Below are positions 1-9,523 of a stretch of DNA of 37,322 nucleotides, in pieces. How positions within the stretch are numbered: position 1 is the stretch's first letter; every line of letters begins with the position of its first letter. The position numbers and the translations under genes were made by a program. The stretch is from Bacteroidales bacterium (GTDB lineage: Bacteria > Bacteroidota > Bacteroidia > Bacteroidales > UBA932), in NCBI GenBank assembly GCA_009774765.1, contig VSOK01000026.1:1-37322 (forward strand), given 5' to 3'. The notes under the pieces are model-generated. The model had not been told where the DNA came from. It did not search any database and saw nothing but the letters and a program-made list of their open reading frames with translations.

Positions 1-1
1 C

Positions 2-337
2 GGGCATACGATATTGGAAAGGAACTGGAGAAGCGGTCATCTTGAGATAGACATTATCTCATACGACAATGATGGAATACATTTTGTGGAAGTGAAGACC
101 CGCCGTCCGCCAATGCAGGCCCGGCCTCAGGAATGCGTGACGGTGACAAAACAGAAACGGATTGCCTCTGCTGCGGCAAGGTTCCTTTCACAGGGATGCC
201 GTACAGGGAAGTATTCGTCCATCAAAGGCAGGATTGCTGACGCCGAATGCAGATTTGATGTCATAGCAGTCATCTTTGACACGGACGGGACAAAGATAGA
301 ATACTACCCAGAGGCCTTTTTCCCGACATTTGTTTGA
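2..337 (+). CDS. YraN/UPF0102 family protein (5' end outside window)
   Basis: The reading frame is already open at base 2 (GHTILERNWRSGHLEIDII...), so the true start lies before the window; the TTG at 14 is internal. The family has a restriction-endonuclease-like fold, and the expected motif residues are visible: LEIDII followed by FVEVKTR, the D...ExK pattern. Its cellular role is not firmly established. The stop at 335-337 is followed after 32 bp by the guanylyltransferase gene on the same strand, so co-transcription is likely. The family is typically about 120 residues, so only the first few residues are missing. Confidence 0.85.
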   Translation, partial: GHTILERNWRSGHLEIDIISYDNDGIHFVEVKTRRPPMQARPQECVTVTKQKRIASAAARFLSQGCRTGKYSSIKGRIADAECRFDVIAVIFDTDGTKIEYYPEAFFPTFV

Positions 338-369
338 CAGAACGACCATTTGCAAAACATTGATATATT

Positions 370-1464
370 ATGCAAAATAACCAATACTGTATAATAATGG
401 CAGGAGGAGCAGGGACAAGACTCTGGCCTATCAGCAGGAACAATTGTCCCAAGCAGTTCCTTAACCTGGACGGGGAAGGCAGAACTTTCATCAGGGATAC
501 CTATGACAGATTCGCCAAATTCATTCCCAAGGAGAATATAATCATCGTTTCTTCCGCAAAATACAGGGACCTTGTCAAAGAAAAGATTCCGGAAATAAAG
601 GACGAGAACCTTCTCCTTGAGCCATACAGCAGAAACACCGCACCTTGTATAGCCTACGCGACATACACTATCCTGAAAAGGGACCCCGATGCGGCAATGG
701 TAGTAACTCCGTCGGACCACATCATCACAGACGAGGACAAATTCGCGGAAACAGTGCAGAACGCGCTCGAATACGCCACAGCCAACAAAGTGCTCATGAC
801 GATCGGAGTGCCTCCTACACGGCCGGACTCGAATTTCGGATATATCCAGATTACCGGAGGAAAAGAAGCCTGCAACACGGACAGTGCGATAAAAGTCAAG
901 ACCTTCACTGAGAAGCCGGACAAAGAACTTGCAAAAGTGTTTGTAGACAGCGGTGAGTTTTTCTGGAACTCAGGAATATTCGCCTGGAAAGCGGAAACCA
1001 TAAGGGAGGAGATGGAAAAATATCTTCCGGAAGTCACCAGGCTTTTCAACGGTTGGGAGACAGCAATCGGAAGCCCGGCCGAAAACGAATTCATTTCGCG
1101 GGCATATACGGACTGCCTTAAAATATCCATAGATTATGGAGTGATGGAAAAGACAGGTATTGCCTGGCTGTATCCAGCATCATTCGGATGGTCGGACATC
1201 GGAGCATGGGAATCCCTCCAGGAATCAATGATGACACAGGATACGGAGAAGAATACGATCTCGGCGGACAGGATTCTGTCAGACGGATGCAGAGGAAACC
1301 TGATAATCTCCAAAAACAAGGACAAGCTAATAGCCGTGAAAGGCCTGGAGAACTATATGGTCATCGATACGGAGGACGTATTGCTTATATGCCCCAAGGA
1401 GGACAAGGAATTCAAAGATTTTATTGCGGGTATTGCGATGCCCGGATATGAGAAATACAGATAA
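370..1464 (+). CDS. manC: Mannose-1-phosphate guanylyltransferase
   Basis: It makes GDP-mannose from mannose-1-phosphate and GTP, the precursor for mannose and fucose units of surface glycans, in the cytoplasm. The nucleotidyltransferase signature GGAGTRLWPISRNNCPKQF sits at residues 12-30. VTPSDH, FTEKPD and FFWNSGIFAW follow in the order usual for this family. At 364 residues it is the short, monofunctional form: the C-terminal cupin (phosphomannose isomerase) domain of bifunctional ManC/AlgA enzymes is absent. It lies between the YraN-family gene and the YqeY gene on the same strand with short gaps (32 and 20 bp), suggesting one transcript. The symbol follows the family; rfbM or cpsB are used elsewhere. 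Confidence 0.93.
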   Translation: MQNNQYCIIMAGGAGTRLWPISRNNCPKQFLNLDGEGRTFIRDTYDRFAKFIPKENIIIVSSAKYRDLVKEKIPEIKDENLLLEPYSRNTAPCIAYATYTILKRDPDAAMVVTPSDHIITDEDKFAETVQNALEYATANKVLMTIGVPPTRPDSNFGYIQITGGKEACNTDSAIKVKTFTEKPDKELAKVFVDSGEFFWNSGIFAWKAETIREEMEKYLPEVTRLFNGWETAIGSPAENEFISRAYTDCLKISIDYGVMEKTGIAWLYPASFGWSDIGAWESLQESMMTQDTEKNTISADRILSDGCRGNLIISKNKDKLIAVKGLENYMVIDTEDVLLICPKEDKEFKDFIAGIAMPGYEKYR

Positions 1465-1484
1465 ATCACAAAAAACATTTATAT

Positions 1485-1934
1485 ATGGCACTTGAACAAC
1501 AAATTCAGACGGATATGGTTGCCGCGATGAAGGCAAAGGAGACTGTGCGTCTTGCTGCCCTCAGAGGAATAAAGGCAGCTATTCTTCTTGCAAAGACAGC
1601 GGAAGGAAGCAACGGGGAGCTGACTGACGCAGACATAGTCAAGATCATACAGAAACTCGTGAAGCAGCGCAAGGAAAGCGCGGAGCAATATAATCAGGCC
1701 GGACGTCCTGAGCTTGCGGAAAATGAACTTGCGGAAGCTGCAGCAATGGAAGTCTATCTTCCGAAACAGCTGAGCGAGGAAGAGGTGAAGACAGAATTGG
1801 TAAAAATCATCGCCGAGACAGGGGCATCAAAGCCTTCCGACATGGGCAAGGTGATGGGAGTAGCGACAAAACGTCTGGCAGGCATAGCCGACGGAAAGCT
1901 TATCTCCACAATCGTCAAATCACTTCTGGCGTAA
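1485..1934 (+). CDS. GatB/YqeY domain-containing protein
   Basis: A 149-residue protein of the YqeY family, which resembles the C-terminal tRNA-binding domain of the GatB amidotransferase subunit. Visible family features are a helical N-terminus (LEQQIQTDMVAAMKAKETVRLAALRG), the middle stretch VEVYLPKQLSEEE-like at about residues 86-97, and the C-terminal MGKVMG...GKLISTIVK segment. Its function is uncertain; a role with charged tRNA is inferred from GatB only. It is probably the last gene of the YraN-manC-YqeY transcript, because a perfect inverted repeat follows the stop. Confidence 0.9.
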   Translation: MALEQQIQTDMVAAMKAKETVRLAALRGIKAAILLAKTAEGSNGELTDADIVKIIQKLVKQRKESAEQYNQAGRPELAENELAEAAAMEVYLPKQLSEEEVKTELVKIIAETGASKPSDMGKVMGVATKRLAGIADGKLISTIVKSLLA

Positions 1935-1940
1935 GATAAA

Positions 1941-1976
1941 ATAATTAAAGCCACCTTTTCAGGTGGCTTTAATTAT
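1941..1976. terminator. Bidirectional intrinsic terminator
   Basis: A perfect 15-bp inverted repeat: left arm 1941-1955, loop TTTTCA, right arm 1962-1976. The GC-rich core is GCCACC/GGTGGC, flanked by A-rich and T-rich ends on both sides. It lies between the converging YqeY gene and the alpha-mannosidase gene and can serve both. Confidence 0.9.
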
Positions 1977-1988
1977 ATGCGGAAGTCA

Positions 1989-4900
1989 TCAGTAGACTTC
2001 TATTTCATAGATTCGCGCCACTCCCTGGCCCGGAGACTGGGTCGGACCGGTCACAAAAAGACGTATATAACGGTATTCCGCCGGAGTGACATCTCTGATC
2101 ACCACATCCTTACGGTTGCCGTCAATACCGTCTATCGTTTTCCAGTCCTCAGAAAGCGAGTTCCTTCCCTGAAGATAGCACCCTCTGGTAACGTATGACA
2201 TCTGCTCTATACCGGCATTGACAAGTTTCCACCCGGAGATGGTCCGGACCTGTCCGAGGTCAAAATCAAGATGGTAAGGAGCCGCCCCGGCATCACACCA
2301 TTTTGTCTTCACATCACCGTCCACAGCAAATGCAGGCATCTCCCTGTCATTGGCATAACCGGAATATCCGATAATCTTAGCATCTTTCAGAAGATTCACT
2401 TTCTGTACATACTCTGATGACGGCTCTGTGTCTTTGATGGCCGTACGGAAAAGTTCAGATGCAGGTACGACATCAGGACAGCTTTCATCAGCCACCGTCA
2501 TTGCGAACACGACTACCCCCCTGTTGTCAGGAAGAACGACAGAATCCGCCCCCTCCGGAATGTCAAAGGCATATCTGAACATATAGGTGAATTCGTATGA
2601 CTCATCACCTACAGTAGAATGGCTGTGGGTTCCCACATAGGCCACATCAGCAGCTTTCAAGAAGCCAGCAGTATGTCCGAGATGTCCCCACTGGCCGATA
2701 AAGCCGCCGAAGAACGGAACATTGACCTCAACAGACATATTTCCAATCTTGAATCCGACAGTATTGTCAGCCTCAGAAGAAGCGGCAAGAACATAAAGCC
2801 TGTTATATCCTGCAGGAAGCTTAACGGTCCTTCCGTCGCAGGCCACACCGTTTTCCGCATCCTTGTCTCCTATTACAAAAGGCACTCCGGCAGACACGAT
2901 CTCATTTTCAGGAAGCAGTTCAGCCGCATAGCTGTAGCCGGATCCGAAGTTCACCTCATGGCGGAAAGCGTTCCAGGAGAAACATTTATGATTATATTCA
3001 AGAGGAAGAGCCTTGTATTGAGGAGTCTGTGCCTTGTGATTCTTCTTAAGCACCACCTTGAACGTCCTTATGCAGTTAGGCCCGAGAGAAACCTGCAGCT
3101 TATTGCCGTCAAACGAGGCATCACCTGTCGTCTTCTCCGTTCCGTCCGCCTCACAGGCTTCAAGTATATCCCCGGCGAATGTTATTTCAGCATTCTGGGC
3201 TTTCACACCGCCTTTTTCATATACCCTGACAACATATTCATCAGACATTTCAGCCTTCTTCAATGCCTTGATCACAACATTCGGATTGTCGGAAGAGGCA
3301 AACGAGAATGTCCTCCCGAGAACTCCTCTATGCTCAGATGAAACAAATGCCTTTACCGGCTGGTTGAGAACATCCGACTTTTCTGACACCACCGCCTTGT
3401 CAAGTTCTCCGCGATGTCCTGTCAGACTATATGTGAACGTATGGTATCCAAGATCCTGACGGTCCTGATAAGCATATCCTCTCCTTGTCTGAGGAGTATG
3501 AAGCAAGGTAAGACGGATGTTGTTGTCGGAAGGCTTGTCCCATCCGTATTTCCCGTCGTTAAGCACTGATACTCCATAGCTTCCGTCTGCAGCTGTAAGG
3601 TCAGTCCACTGGTGCGAATAGACTTCGTATGCCGTATCCGTATTGTTGCCCCTTGCCACAGAACCGATCCCAAGGTCATATACAGCTTTTTCATTTGCCA
3701 CAGCCAGAGGGAATTCAGCCTTAAGCAGAGCATTCATCGTATTCCAGTCGACTTCATTATAGAAATCGATCCTGTCAGCCAGCGCACCTTTATAAAGACG
3801 GATATATTGCCTGAAGCTGGATTCTCCGTATCTTTTCTCCACGCACACGGTCCTGCGGACGGCACCGTCCTCGACAAGAGAGACTTTCACATCCTCAACA
3901 ATTGAAACCGGCTCCCTGTCCACAGTCTCTTTCAGGACTTCCCAGGCAGGCCAGGCGTAAGACTTGTTCTCCGTAAACAGGGCTAGACGTATCGCCTTTC
4001 CTTCAGCGACAAGCTCCTTGTCCTCCCTGAGGTCCACAAGGGACACTATATCACCGTTTGCATCAAATGAGATTCTGTAGACGCCGTTTTCAACCGCTCC
4101 GACTGACTTCCGTGAAGGAGTCTGTACACCTCCGGAAATACGGAAATCGTACACGGCATAACCGTTGGCCGGAACCGTAGCCTCAACCAGCACAGTCACT
4201 TTGCTGTCCTTATAGTCCACAACCTGTGAAGGGACCTTACGGCCGTGCGCGTCATAGACCTGAAAACCTTTCTTTTTAGGAGAATCAAGCTGGACTTCCA
4301 CGACATCAGTGACAGCGAAACCGTTGGCATTGTAGAAAACGACAGGAGTCCCTTTGACTCTTGTATCCATCATAGCGGCAACACCGCTCACGGAATTTGT
4401 CAGCACGTCAGAGAACTGCTTCAAAGACAGAAGTTCATCGTTCCATGAGAATTCGTATGCGCGCGGAATGCTTGTTCCTGTCAGGTCATCGTGGAACTGA
4501 TGGAAGATGAAACGCCTCCACGAATCAGTCAATGTCTCTGAAGGATAATATTCGGCACCGAGCCAGTCAGCTGCAAGCGCAGCCCTCTCTGCTGCATCTC
4601 CAAGAAGTTCATTCTGACGGTTGTACATCTTCATAGCAGCCTGGGACGTATAGCATCCTGTTCCGTGCACATCCATCAGAAGCTCCCCGTCAAACACAGG
4701 CAGTTCCGGATGGGATGCAAACGGGAGATAATCCCTGAAAAGCTGGTCAGAAGCAGCACTTATGACCTCCACCGGTCCGTTCCCGTGCACTCCCCTTTCA
4801 ACGGCACGCACAGAAGTCATTGTAGGAGAACCTCCTATATCACCTGTACCGTAATAGCGGTAGACCGTATTCAGAGGAGTGCGTGAAGCCAGCTCCTTAA

Positions 4901-5585
4901 GATAACCGCTTTCAGAAAGATCCTCATCTTTCCATTTGCGTCCGTAGTCATATCCGTGCGCAAGCATTATCCTGCTTCCGTCCACTCCCTGCCACAGACC
5001 GATGGTGAAAGGATGCTTGCTGTCACCGTAGAACGGCTTGTTGCGCCAGTCCAGCTTCTGCGAAGAAAAACCTATAAGGCCGCAATGCGCAGCGACAGTC
5101 GGAAGGTTCCACCCGAATCCGAAACAGTCCGGAAGGAAGATGTCGGTGCTCTCAGTGCCGAACTCCTGGCGGTAATATGTCTGGCCGAGCATAATATTGC
5201 GGATAAACGCCTCCGTAGAAGGGACAAGGGCATCAGACGCCTCCCAGCTGCTTCCTGAAATATGCCATCTTCCATTCTTGACATATTCCTTGAGCTTCTC
5301 ATACTGCTCAGGGTAATATTCTTTCATCCAGGAATATTTAACTCCTCCTTCAAAATTGAACACATAATCAGGATAATGTTCCAAAAGGAACAGATTCTGG
5401 TTCAAGGTATTCCAGACATATTTGTCAATGGTGGTCTTGATGTCCCAGTTCCACTGTGTATCAAGATGGGCATCCGCCACCATATAAGCTTTCGCTTTGC
5501 CCTCATCATTACCTGAGGTCTGGGCAACAGCGCTGAAGCCCGTCAGCATCGCAGATGCAAACAGTACAAGATGTTTTGTTTTCAT
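1989..5585 (-). CDS. Secreted GH38 alpha-mannosidase with C-terminal discoidin-like domain
   Basis: A 1198-residue retaining alpha-mannosidase that probably trims mannose from glycoproteins in the periplasm or at the cell surface. A signal peptide spans residues 1-21 (hydrophobic core, AVAQ). Zinc-site motif AHLDTQWNWD has H40 and D42. The likely nucleophile is D153 in LPDCFGFGWN. A second metal/active-site stretch is HQFHDDLTGT. The middle is the GH38 C-terminal beta region. The last ~130 residues (IGYSGYANDREMPAFAVDG ... DFDLGQ ... YRYIRLFVTG) have the pattern of an F5/8 type C (discoidin) carbohydrate-binding domain. No SusC/SusD genes adjoin it. A mannose-nucleotide gene lies opposite, but the genes converge, so joint regulation is not implied. 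Confidence 0.92.
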   Translation of the reverse strand: MKTKHLVLFASAMLTGFSAVAQTSGNDEGKAKAYMVADAHLDTQWNWDIKTTIDKYVWNTLNQNLFLLEHYPDYVFNFEGGVKYSWMKEYYPEQYEKLKEYVKNGRWHISGSSWEASDALVPSTEAFIRNIMLGQTYYRQEFGTESTDIFLPDCFGFGWNLPTVAAHCGLIGFSSQKLDWRNKPFYGDSKHPFTIGLWQGVDGSRIMLAHGYDYGRKWKDEDLSESGYLKELASRTPLNTVYRYYGTGDIGGSPTMTSVRAVERGVHGNGPVEVISAASDQLFRDYLPFASHPELPVFDGELLMDVHGTGCYTSQAAMKMYNRQNELLGDAAERAALAADWLGAEYYPSETLTDSWRRFIFHQFHDDLTGTSIPRAYEFSWNDELLSLKQFSDVLTNSVSGVAAMMDTRVKGTPVVFYNANGFAVTDVVEVQLDSPKKKGFQVYDAHGRKVPSQVVDYKDSKVTVLVEATVPANGYAVYDFRISGGVQTPSRKSVGAVENGVYRISFDANGDIVSLVDLREDKELVAEGKAIRLALFTENKSYAWPAWEVLKETVDREPVSIVEDVKVSLVEDGAVRRTVCVEKRYGESSFRQYIRLYKGALADRIDFYNEVDWNTMNALLKAEFPLAVANEKAVYDLGIGSVARGNNTDTAYEVYSHQWTDLTAADGSYGVSVLNDGKYGWDKPSDNNIRLTLLHTPQTRRGYAYQDRQDLGYHTFTYSLTGHRGELDKAVVSEKSDVLNQPVKAFVSSEHRGVLGRTFSFASSDNPNVVIKALKKAEMSDEYVVRVYEKGGVKAQNAEITFAGDILEACEADGTEKTTGDASFDGNKLQVSLGPNCIRTFKVVLKKNHKAQTPQYKALPLEYNHKCFSWNAFRHEVNFGSGYSYAAELLPENEIVSAGVPFVIGDKDAENGVACDGRTVKLPAGYNRLYVLAASSEADNTVGFKIGNMSVEVNVPFFGGFIGQWGHLGHTAGFLKAADVAYVGTHSHSTVGDESYEFTYMFRYAFDIPEGADSVVLPDNRGVVVFAMTVADESCPDVVPASELFRTAIKDTEPSSEYVQKVNLLKDAKIIGYSGYANDREMPAFAVDGDVKTKWCDAGAAPYHLDFDLGQVRTISGWKLVNAGIEQMSYVTRGCYLQGRNSLSEDWKTIDGIDGNRKDVVIRDVTPAEYRYIRLFVTGPTQSPGQGVARIYEIEVY

Positions 5586-5694
5586 TCGCAGAATTTTATG
5601 TTAAACAATATTTGTCCACTTTGTGTCCATATAAACGCTCTGGTCTCGGCATAGTCGAAATTTATTTCGCCTCTGCTCTCGACTTTTGCTATAT

Positions 5695-6315
5695 TTATCT
5701 TATGAAATTGGTCTTCACAGGTATCTCTTTCTTCGGAGGTTCTATACCTGCAGCGCGTCCTGCCTCAAAGCATTTGAGCATCCAGGCCATATTTCTGCCG
5801 AGCTCACGCATAATCTGCAGTCCTTCAAGGTCCTGACGGACTTCATCCGGAGTGTTTCCGTGTACCATATTCCAATATTTGGACGAGACAACAGGCATTG
5901 ATGATATTGAAAAATATTTATTCAGCTGGTCAAATGTCGCTGTAGAGCCTCCTCTTCGGCAGCTTACTACAGCAGCGGCAGGCTTGTAACGGAAAATCTT
6001 GCCTTTGCCATAAAACGCCCTGTCCATAAAAGAAGTAACCGCCCCTGACGCACTGGCAAAATGCACAGGCGAGCCGAAAACAAACCCGTCTGCCTTAGAG
6101 GCCTTGTCAAGAAACACATTTACGACATCGTCAATGACGCATCTGCCTGTCTCAAGGCATCTGGCGCATCCATAGCATCCGGCAACGGGTTTTGCGCCAA
6201 GCCAGAAAAACTCGGTCTCGATTCCCTCCGCATTCAATTCTTTTTCCACTTCCTGCAATGCAGTATATGTGCAGCCCTCCTTGTGCGGACTGCCGTTCAC
6301 CAAAAGTACTTTCAT
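5695..6315 (-). CDS. NADPH-dependent FMN reductase / iron-sulfur flavoprotein-like
   Basis: A flavodoxin-fold protein starting MKVLLVNGSPHKEGCT, whose NGSPH loop is the FMN-phosphate binding motif. I chose this ATG over one nine codons upstream because the fold begins there. CYGCARCLETGRC (C-x2-C-x2-C-x5-C) matches the compact cysteine motif of archaeal-type iron-sulfur flavoproteins that binds a 4Fe-4S cluster. FGSPVHFASASG is the second flavin loop. It is probably a cytosolic electron carrier or quinone/metal reductase; the substrate is unknown. It stands alone, separated from aspS by a terminator. Confidence 0.85.
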   Translation of the reverse strand: MKVLLVNGSPHKEGCTYTALQEVEKELNAEGIETEFFWLGAKPVAGCYGCARCLETGRCVIDDVVNVFLDKASKADGFVFGSPVHFASASGAVTSFMDRAFYGKGKIFRYKPAAAVVSCRRGGSTATFDQLNKYFSISSMPVVSSKYWNMVHGNTPDEVRQDLEGLQIMRELGRNMAWMLKCFEAGRAAGIEPPKKEIPVKTNFIR

Positions 6316-6375
6316 AACATCACTATCAATTAAAGGTTCCAAAGATACGAAATTTCAGGCTGGCACAAAAAGAAA

Positions 6376-6399
6376 GAGCCGCCATTATTTTGGCGGCCC
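6376..6399 (-). terminator. Intrinsic terminator after aspS
   Basis: Arms GAGCCGCC (6376-6383) and GGCGGCCC (6392-6399) form 8 bp with one G-U pair around an 8-base loop. Read on the minus strand, the stem is followed by TTTCTTTTTG. It lies 35 bp past the aspS stop and before the flavoprotein gene. Confidence 0.8.
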
Positions 6400-6433
6400 T
6401 TAAGCATATCCGGCTGTCTGCGGACAGCAGTCA

Positions 6434-8203
6434 TTATTCTTTTGATGCCTTGCTTTCAAGGAAAAGCTCATCCATCTGCTCCTGATCGATATATGACGGA
6501 GAATCTATCATCACATCACGGCCCTGGTTGTTCTTAGGGAATGCGATATAGTCACGGATAGTCTCCTGACCTCCGAACAAAGAGCATACACGGTCGAAGC
6601 CGAATGCAAGTCCTCCGTGAGGCGGAGCTCCGAACTTGAAGGCATTGATGATGAATCCGAACTTATATTCCGCATCTTCCTTGCTTATGCCGAGAATCTC
6701 AAACATCCTCTGCTGCATATCCGCCTCGTGTATACGGATGGAACCGCCACCAAGCTCAGTACCGTTGAGAACAAAATCGTATGCGTTTGCACAGACTTTC
6801 TCCAGATCTTCCTTCTTGTCGCTGTAATAAAGCTCAAGGTGTTCCGGTTTAGGAGCGGTGAAAGGATGGTGCATAGCATAGAAACGCTGGGTCTCGTCAT
6901 CCCACTCAAACAGAGGGAAATCCACCACCCAAAGAGGAGCGAAATTGAAAGGGTCACGGAGTCCGAGACGGTTGCCCATCTCAAGACGGAGAACACCAAG
7001 CATTGTCTGGGTCTTCCTTTTGGCTCCGCAAAGCACGAGTATCATATCACCTGCCTTGGCTTCCATATAATCAGCCACAGCTTTAAGTTCCTCCGCGCTA
7101 TAGAACTTGTCAACTGAAGACTTGATGCTGCCGTCTGCATTGATTTTGATATAGACAAGACCTTTGGCTCCGACCTGAGGTCTCTTGACCCATTCTGTAA
7201 TCTCATCAATCTGTTTGCGTGTATATTCAGCCGCACCTTCCACATTGATGGCACCCACATATTCGACACTGTCAAATACAGAGAAACCGTGTCCCTGGAC
7301 CTTGTCGGTAATCTCGTGGATTTTCATCCCGAAACGGATGTCCGGTTTGTCCGAACCATAGAAATCCATTGCGTCATACCAGCTCATACGAGGAATCCTT
7401 CCTTCTATCTCCACATTCAGGACATTCTTGAACAGAGTCCTCATCATACCCTCGAAAGTGTCAAGCACGTCCTCCTGGTCAACGAAAGACATCTCGCAGT
7501 CAATCTGTGTGAACTCAGGCTGACGGTCCGCGCGGAGATCCTCGTCACGGAAACAGCGAACAATTTGGAAATAGCGGTCATATCCCGCCACCATAAGCAG
7601 CTGCTTGAAAGTCTGCGGCGACTGTGGAAGCGCGTAGAACTGCCCCGGATTCATACGTGAAGGCACGACAAAGTCACGTGCTCCTTCCGGAGTGGACTTG
7701 ATCAGATAAGGGGTCTCTATCTCAAGGAAGTTCTTTGCATCAAGATAGTTGCGGACTTCATGCGCAATCTGATGGCGGAGCTTCAAAGCTTTCTGCAGAG
7801 GGTTCCTGCGCAAATCAAGATATCTGTATTTCGCACGGAGTTCTTCTCCTCCGTCGCTTTCATCCTCAATTGTAAAAGGAGGTATGTTCGCCTTATTGAG
7901 AACCTTTATTTCAGAAAGGCTGATTTCAATGTCTCCGGTAGGCATCTTCGCGTTCTTGCTCTGACGCTCGACTACTGTTCCCGTAACCTGGATTACCCAT
8001 TCACGTCCAAGTGACGATGCGGTCTCGACAAGAGGGGCATCGGCAGTCGCGTCAACTACAAGCTGAGTGATGCCATAGCGGTCGCGCAAGTCAACGAATG
8101 TCATTCCCCCGAGTTTCCTCGATTTCTGAACCCATCCGGCCAATGTCACTGTCTGACCGGCATTCCCGATGCGGAGTTCCCCGCAAGTATGTGTCCTGTA
8201 CAT
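6434..8203 (-). CDS. aspS: Aspartate--tRNA ligase
   Basis: Charges tRNA-Asp with aspartate in the cytoplasm. At 589 residues it has the length of the bacterial-type enzyme. In order: the anticodon-binding OB fold (residues ~1-105, HTCGELR...VTLAGWVQKSRKLGG), class II motif 2 (FRDEDLRADRQPEFTQID), the bacterial GAD insertion domain, and motif 3 (GGLAFGFDR) near the C-terminus. The start at 8203 fits the family's N-terminus MYRTHTCGELR. The upstream gene is divergent, so the promoter lies in 8204-8445; TATTTTTG (minus strand, 8288-8295) is a possible -7 box but has no clear -33 partner. Confidence 0.97.
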   Translation of the reverse strand: MYRTHTCGELRIGNAGQTVTLAGWVQKSRKLGGMTFVDLRDRYGITQLVVDATADAPLVETASSLGREWVIQVTGTVVERQSKNAKMPTGDIEISLSEIKVLNKANIPPFTIEDESDGGEELRAKYRYLDLRRNPLQKALKLRHQIAHEVRNYLDAKNFLEIETPYLIKSTPEGARDFVVPSRMNPGQFYALPQSPQTFKQLLMVAGYDRYFQIVRCFRDEDLRADRQPEFTQIDCEMSFVDQEDVLDTFEGMMRTLFKNVLNVEIEGRIPRMSWYDAMDFYGSDKPDIRFGMKIHEITDKVQGHGFSVFDSVEYVGAINVEGAAEYTRKQIDEITEWVKRPQVGAKGLVYIKINADGSIKSSVDKFYSAEELKAVADYMEAKAGDMILVLCGAKRKTQTMLGVLRLEMGNRLGLRDPFNFAPLWVVDFPLFEWDDETQRFYAMHHPFTAPKPEHLELYYSDKKEDLEKVCANAYDFVLNGTELGGGSIRIHEADMQQRMFEILGISKEDAEYKFGFIINAFKFGAPPHGGLAFGFDRVCSLFGGQETIRDYIAFPKNNQGRDVMIDSPSYIDQEQMDELFLESKASKE

Positions 8204-8411
8204 AATTATATTGCTTTAACTTTTTCCTTTCACAAACGGGACCGTCATATCTGCCGACGATTCCGCAGTCCTCTTCAGACCAGCCGACAAAAATAAGAAA
8301 TTCTGATTGATTTACATCCGGAAACAGCCAAAACTACCGTATGATTCGTAAAATACTGTCATTCCCCCTAATTAAGCCCCCAAAGCATATCCAATCACAT
8401 AAAATGTTCAC

Positions 8412-8419
8412 TATATTTG
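8412..8419 (+). promoter_or_regulatory. Candidate Bacteroidetes -7 box for the SPFH gene
   Basis: TATATTTG matches TAnnTTTG, 26 bp before the ATG at 8446. No TTTG lies at the expected 19-21 bp upstream, so the call is tentative. The rest of the 242-bp divergent space (8204-8445) shows nothing else I can name. Confidence 0.4.
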
Positions 8420-8445
8420 AACCTTTGATACTAATCTAAAATACA

Positions 8446-9291
8446 ATGGACAGATTCAAATTCAAGAAAAGTTATGCGATTTCATTGTCAGTTACAATAA
8501 TCGTCATAATCTTATGTATGTCATGCTGCACTATCGTGGATTCTTCGGAAGTGGGCATCAAATTCAAAAAATTCGATTTGACGGAGCAGGGGACGCTCAA
8601 GGCAACTCCAGTGAGCGGATGGACATTCTACAACCCGCTTACAACGTCAATATACACCTATCCAGTTTATATCCAGAGGGTTGACTACTCCCCTTTCACT
8701 GTCACGACAAAGGATGCAGCGATTTTCGAAATGGATCCGGTGATGGCATATCAGCTCAACAGGGACAAAGCCACGGAAGTATTCGCCACATACAGAAGAC
8801 CGCTGGCAGACATTGAGGCCGGATATATGCGTACCTGCATCTATGACGCATACCGGATTGTCGCAAACGGCTACACTTCAGACGACCTGATGGGCTCAAG
8901 GGCCAAGTTCGAGGCGGAAGTCAGAGCTATGCTGGAGCAGTCGATGAATGCGGAGGGCTTTATTGTCAAGGAATTCACATCACAGATCACACCTCCACAA
9001 TCACTCAGAAAAATGATTGATGAGAAAAACGCCGCCATACAAAGTGCATTGAGAGCGGAAAACCAGGTAAAGGAAGCGGAAGCCAATGCAAAGATAGCCA
9101 TCGCAAAGGCTGAGGGCGAGGCAGCCGCGCTGAAAATACAAGCCGACGGCGAGGCCTACTACAACCGCACGGTCGCAGCCTCTCTGAATGAGCTGCTCGT
9201 ACGTCAGGACGCAATACAGAAATGGAACGGCATTCTCCCGACCTACAATGGAGGCGGCACCATTCCGTTCATAGACATCAGCAAAAAATAA
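8446..9291 (+). CDS. Prohibitin / SPFH-domain membrane protein
   Basis: A 281-residue protein with one N-terminal membrane segment (residues ~10-29) and then an SPFH domain (VDSSEVGIKFKKF ... GWTFYNPLTTSIYTYPV). The long charged helical region rich in Ala, Glu and Lys (EAEANAKIAIAKAEGEAAALKIQADGEA) is typical of prohibitins. Family members form large membrane-associated rings that organise membrane microdomains or modulate proteases. No FtsH/HflK partner is adjacent, so the local context adds nothing. It is monocistronic and followed by two hairpin repeats. Confidence 0.87.
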   Translation: MDRFKFKKSYAISLSVTIIVIILCMSCCTIVDSSEVGIKFKKFDLTEQGTLKATPVSGWTFYNPLTTSIYTYPVYIQRVDYSPFTVTTKDAAIFEMDPVMAYQLNRDKATEVFATYRRPLADIEAGYMRTCIYDAYRIVANGYTSDDLMGSRAKFEAEVRAMLEQSMNAEGFIVKEFTSQITPPQSLRKMIDEKNAAIQSALRAENQVKEAEANAKIAIAKAEGEAAALKIQADGEAYYNRTVAASLNELLVRQDAIQKWNGILPTYNGGGTIPFIDISKK

Positions 9292-9317
9292 TCTTTCTTT
9301 TATAATGCTGCCCACAT

Positions 9318-9354
9318 AGTTCCCAATGTAACAAAATATGCTGCATTGGGAACT
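9318..9354 (+). repeat. Hairpin repeat HR1 (GTTCCCAATG family)
   Basis: Perfect 11-bp inverted repeat: AGTTCCCAATG (9318-9328) and CATTGGGAACT (9344-9354) around a 15-nt loop, followed by TTCTTATTT. It is 27 bp past the SPFH stop and might also act as its terminator. It is the first of five related copies (HR1-HR5) in the window. Confidence 0.85.
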
Positions 9355-9402
9355 TTCTTATTTATCAGTCAACAGATAATCAATACATTATAAAAATGCA
9401 CC

Positions 9403-9437
9403 GTTCCCAATGTGCAGAAATTCCGTACATTGGGAAC
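9403..9437 (+). repeat. Hairpin repeat HR2
   Basis: Perfect 11-bp inverted repeat: GTTCCCAATGT (9403-9413) and ACATTGGGAAC (9427-9437), followed by TTTTATTC. It begins 84 bp after the corresponding G of HR1, so the two form a short tandem array. The loop starts GCAGAAA, a motif shared in similar form with HR4 and HR5. Confidence 0.85.
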
Positions 9438-9523
9438 TTTTATTCTCACCCTCAGCCCTGATACGCCCACAGCCCCGAAGGAATATTTGACACATCCGAT
9501 AACAATATTTGGCTTTTAACCAT

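Noticed and set aside
2619..3341. A 240-codon plus-strand frame inside the alpha-mannosidase gene
   Set aside because: The mannosidase frame is continuous over 1198 codons with catalytic motifs and a C-terminal domain. The antisense frame has no recognisable features.
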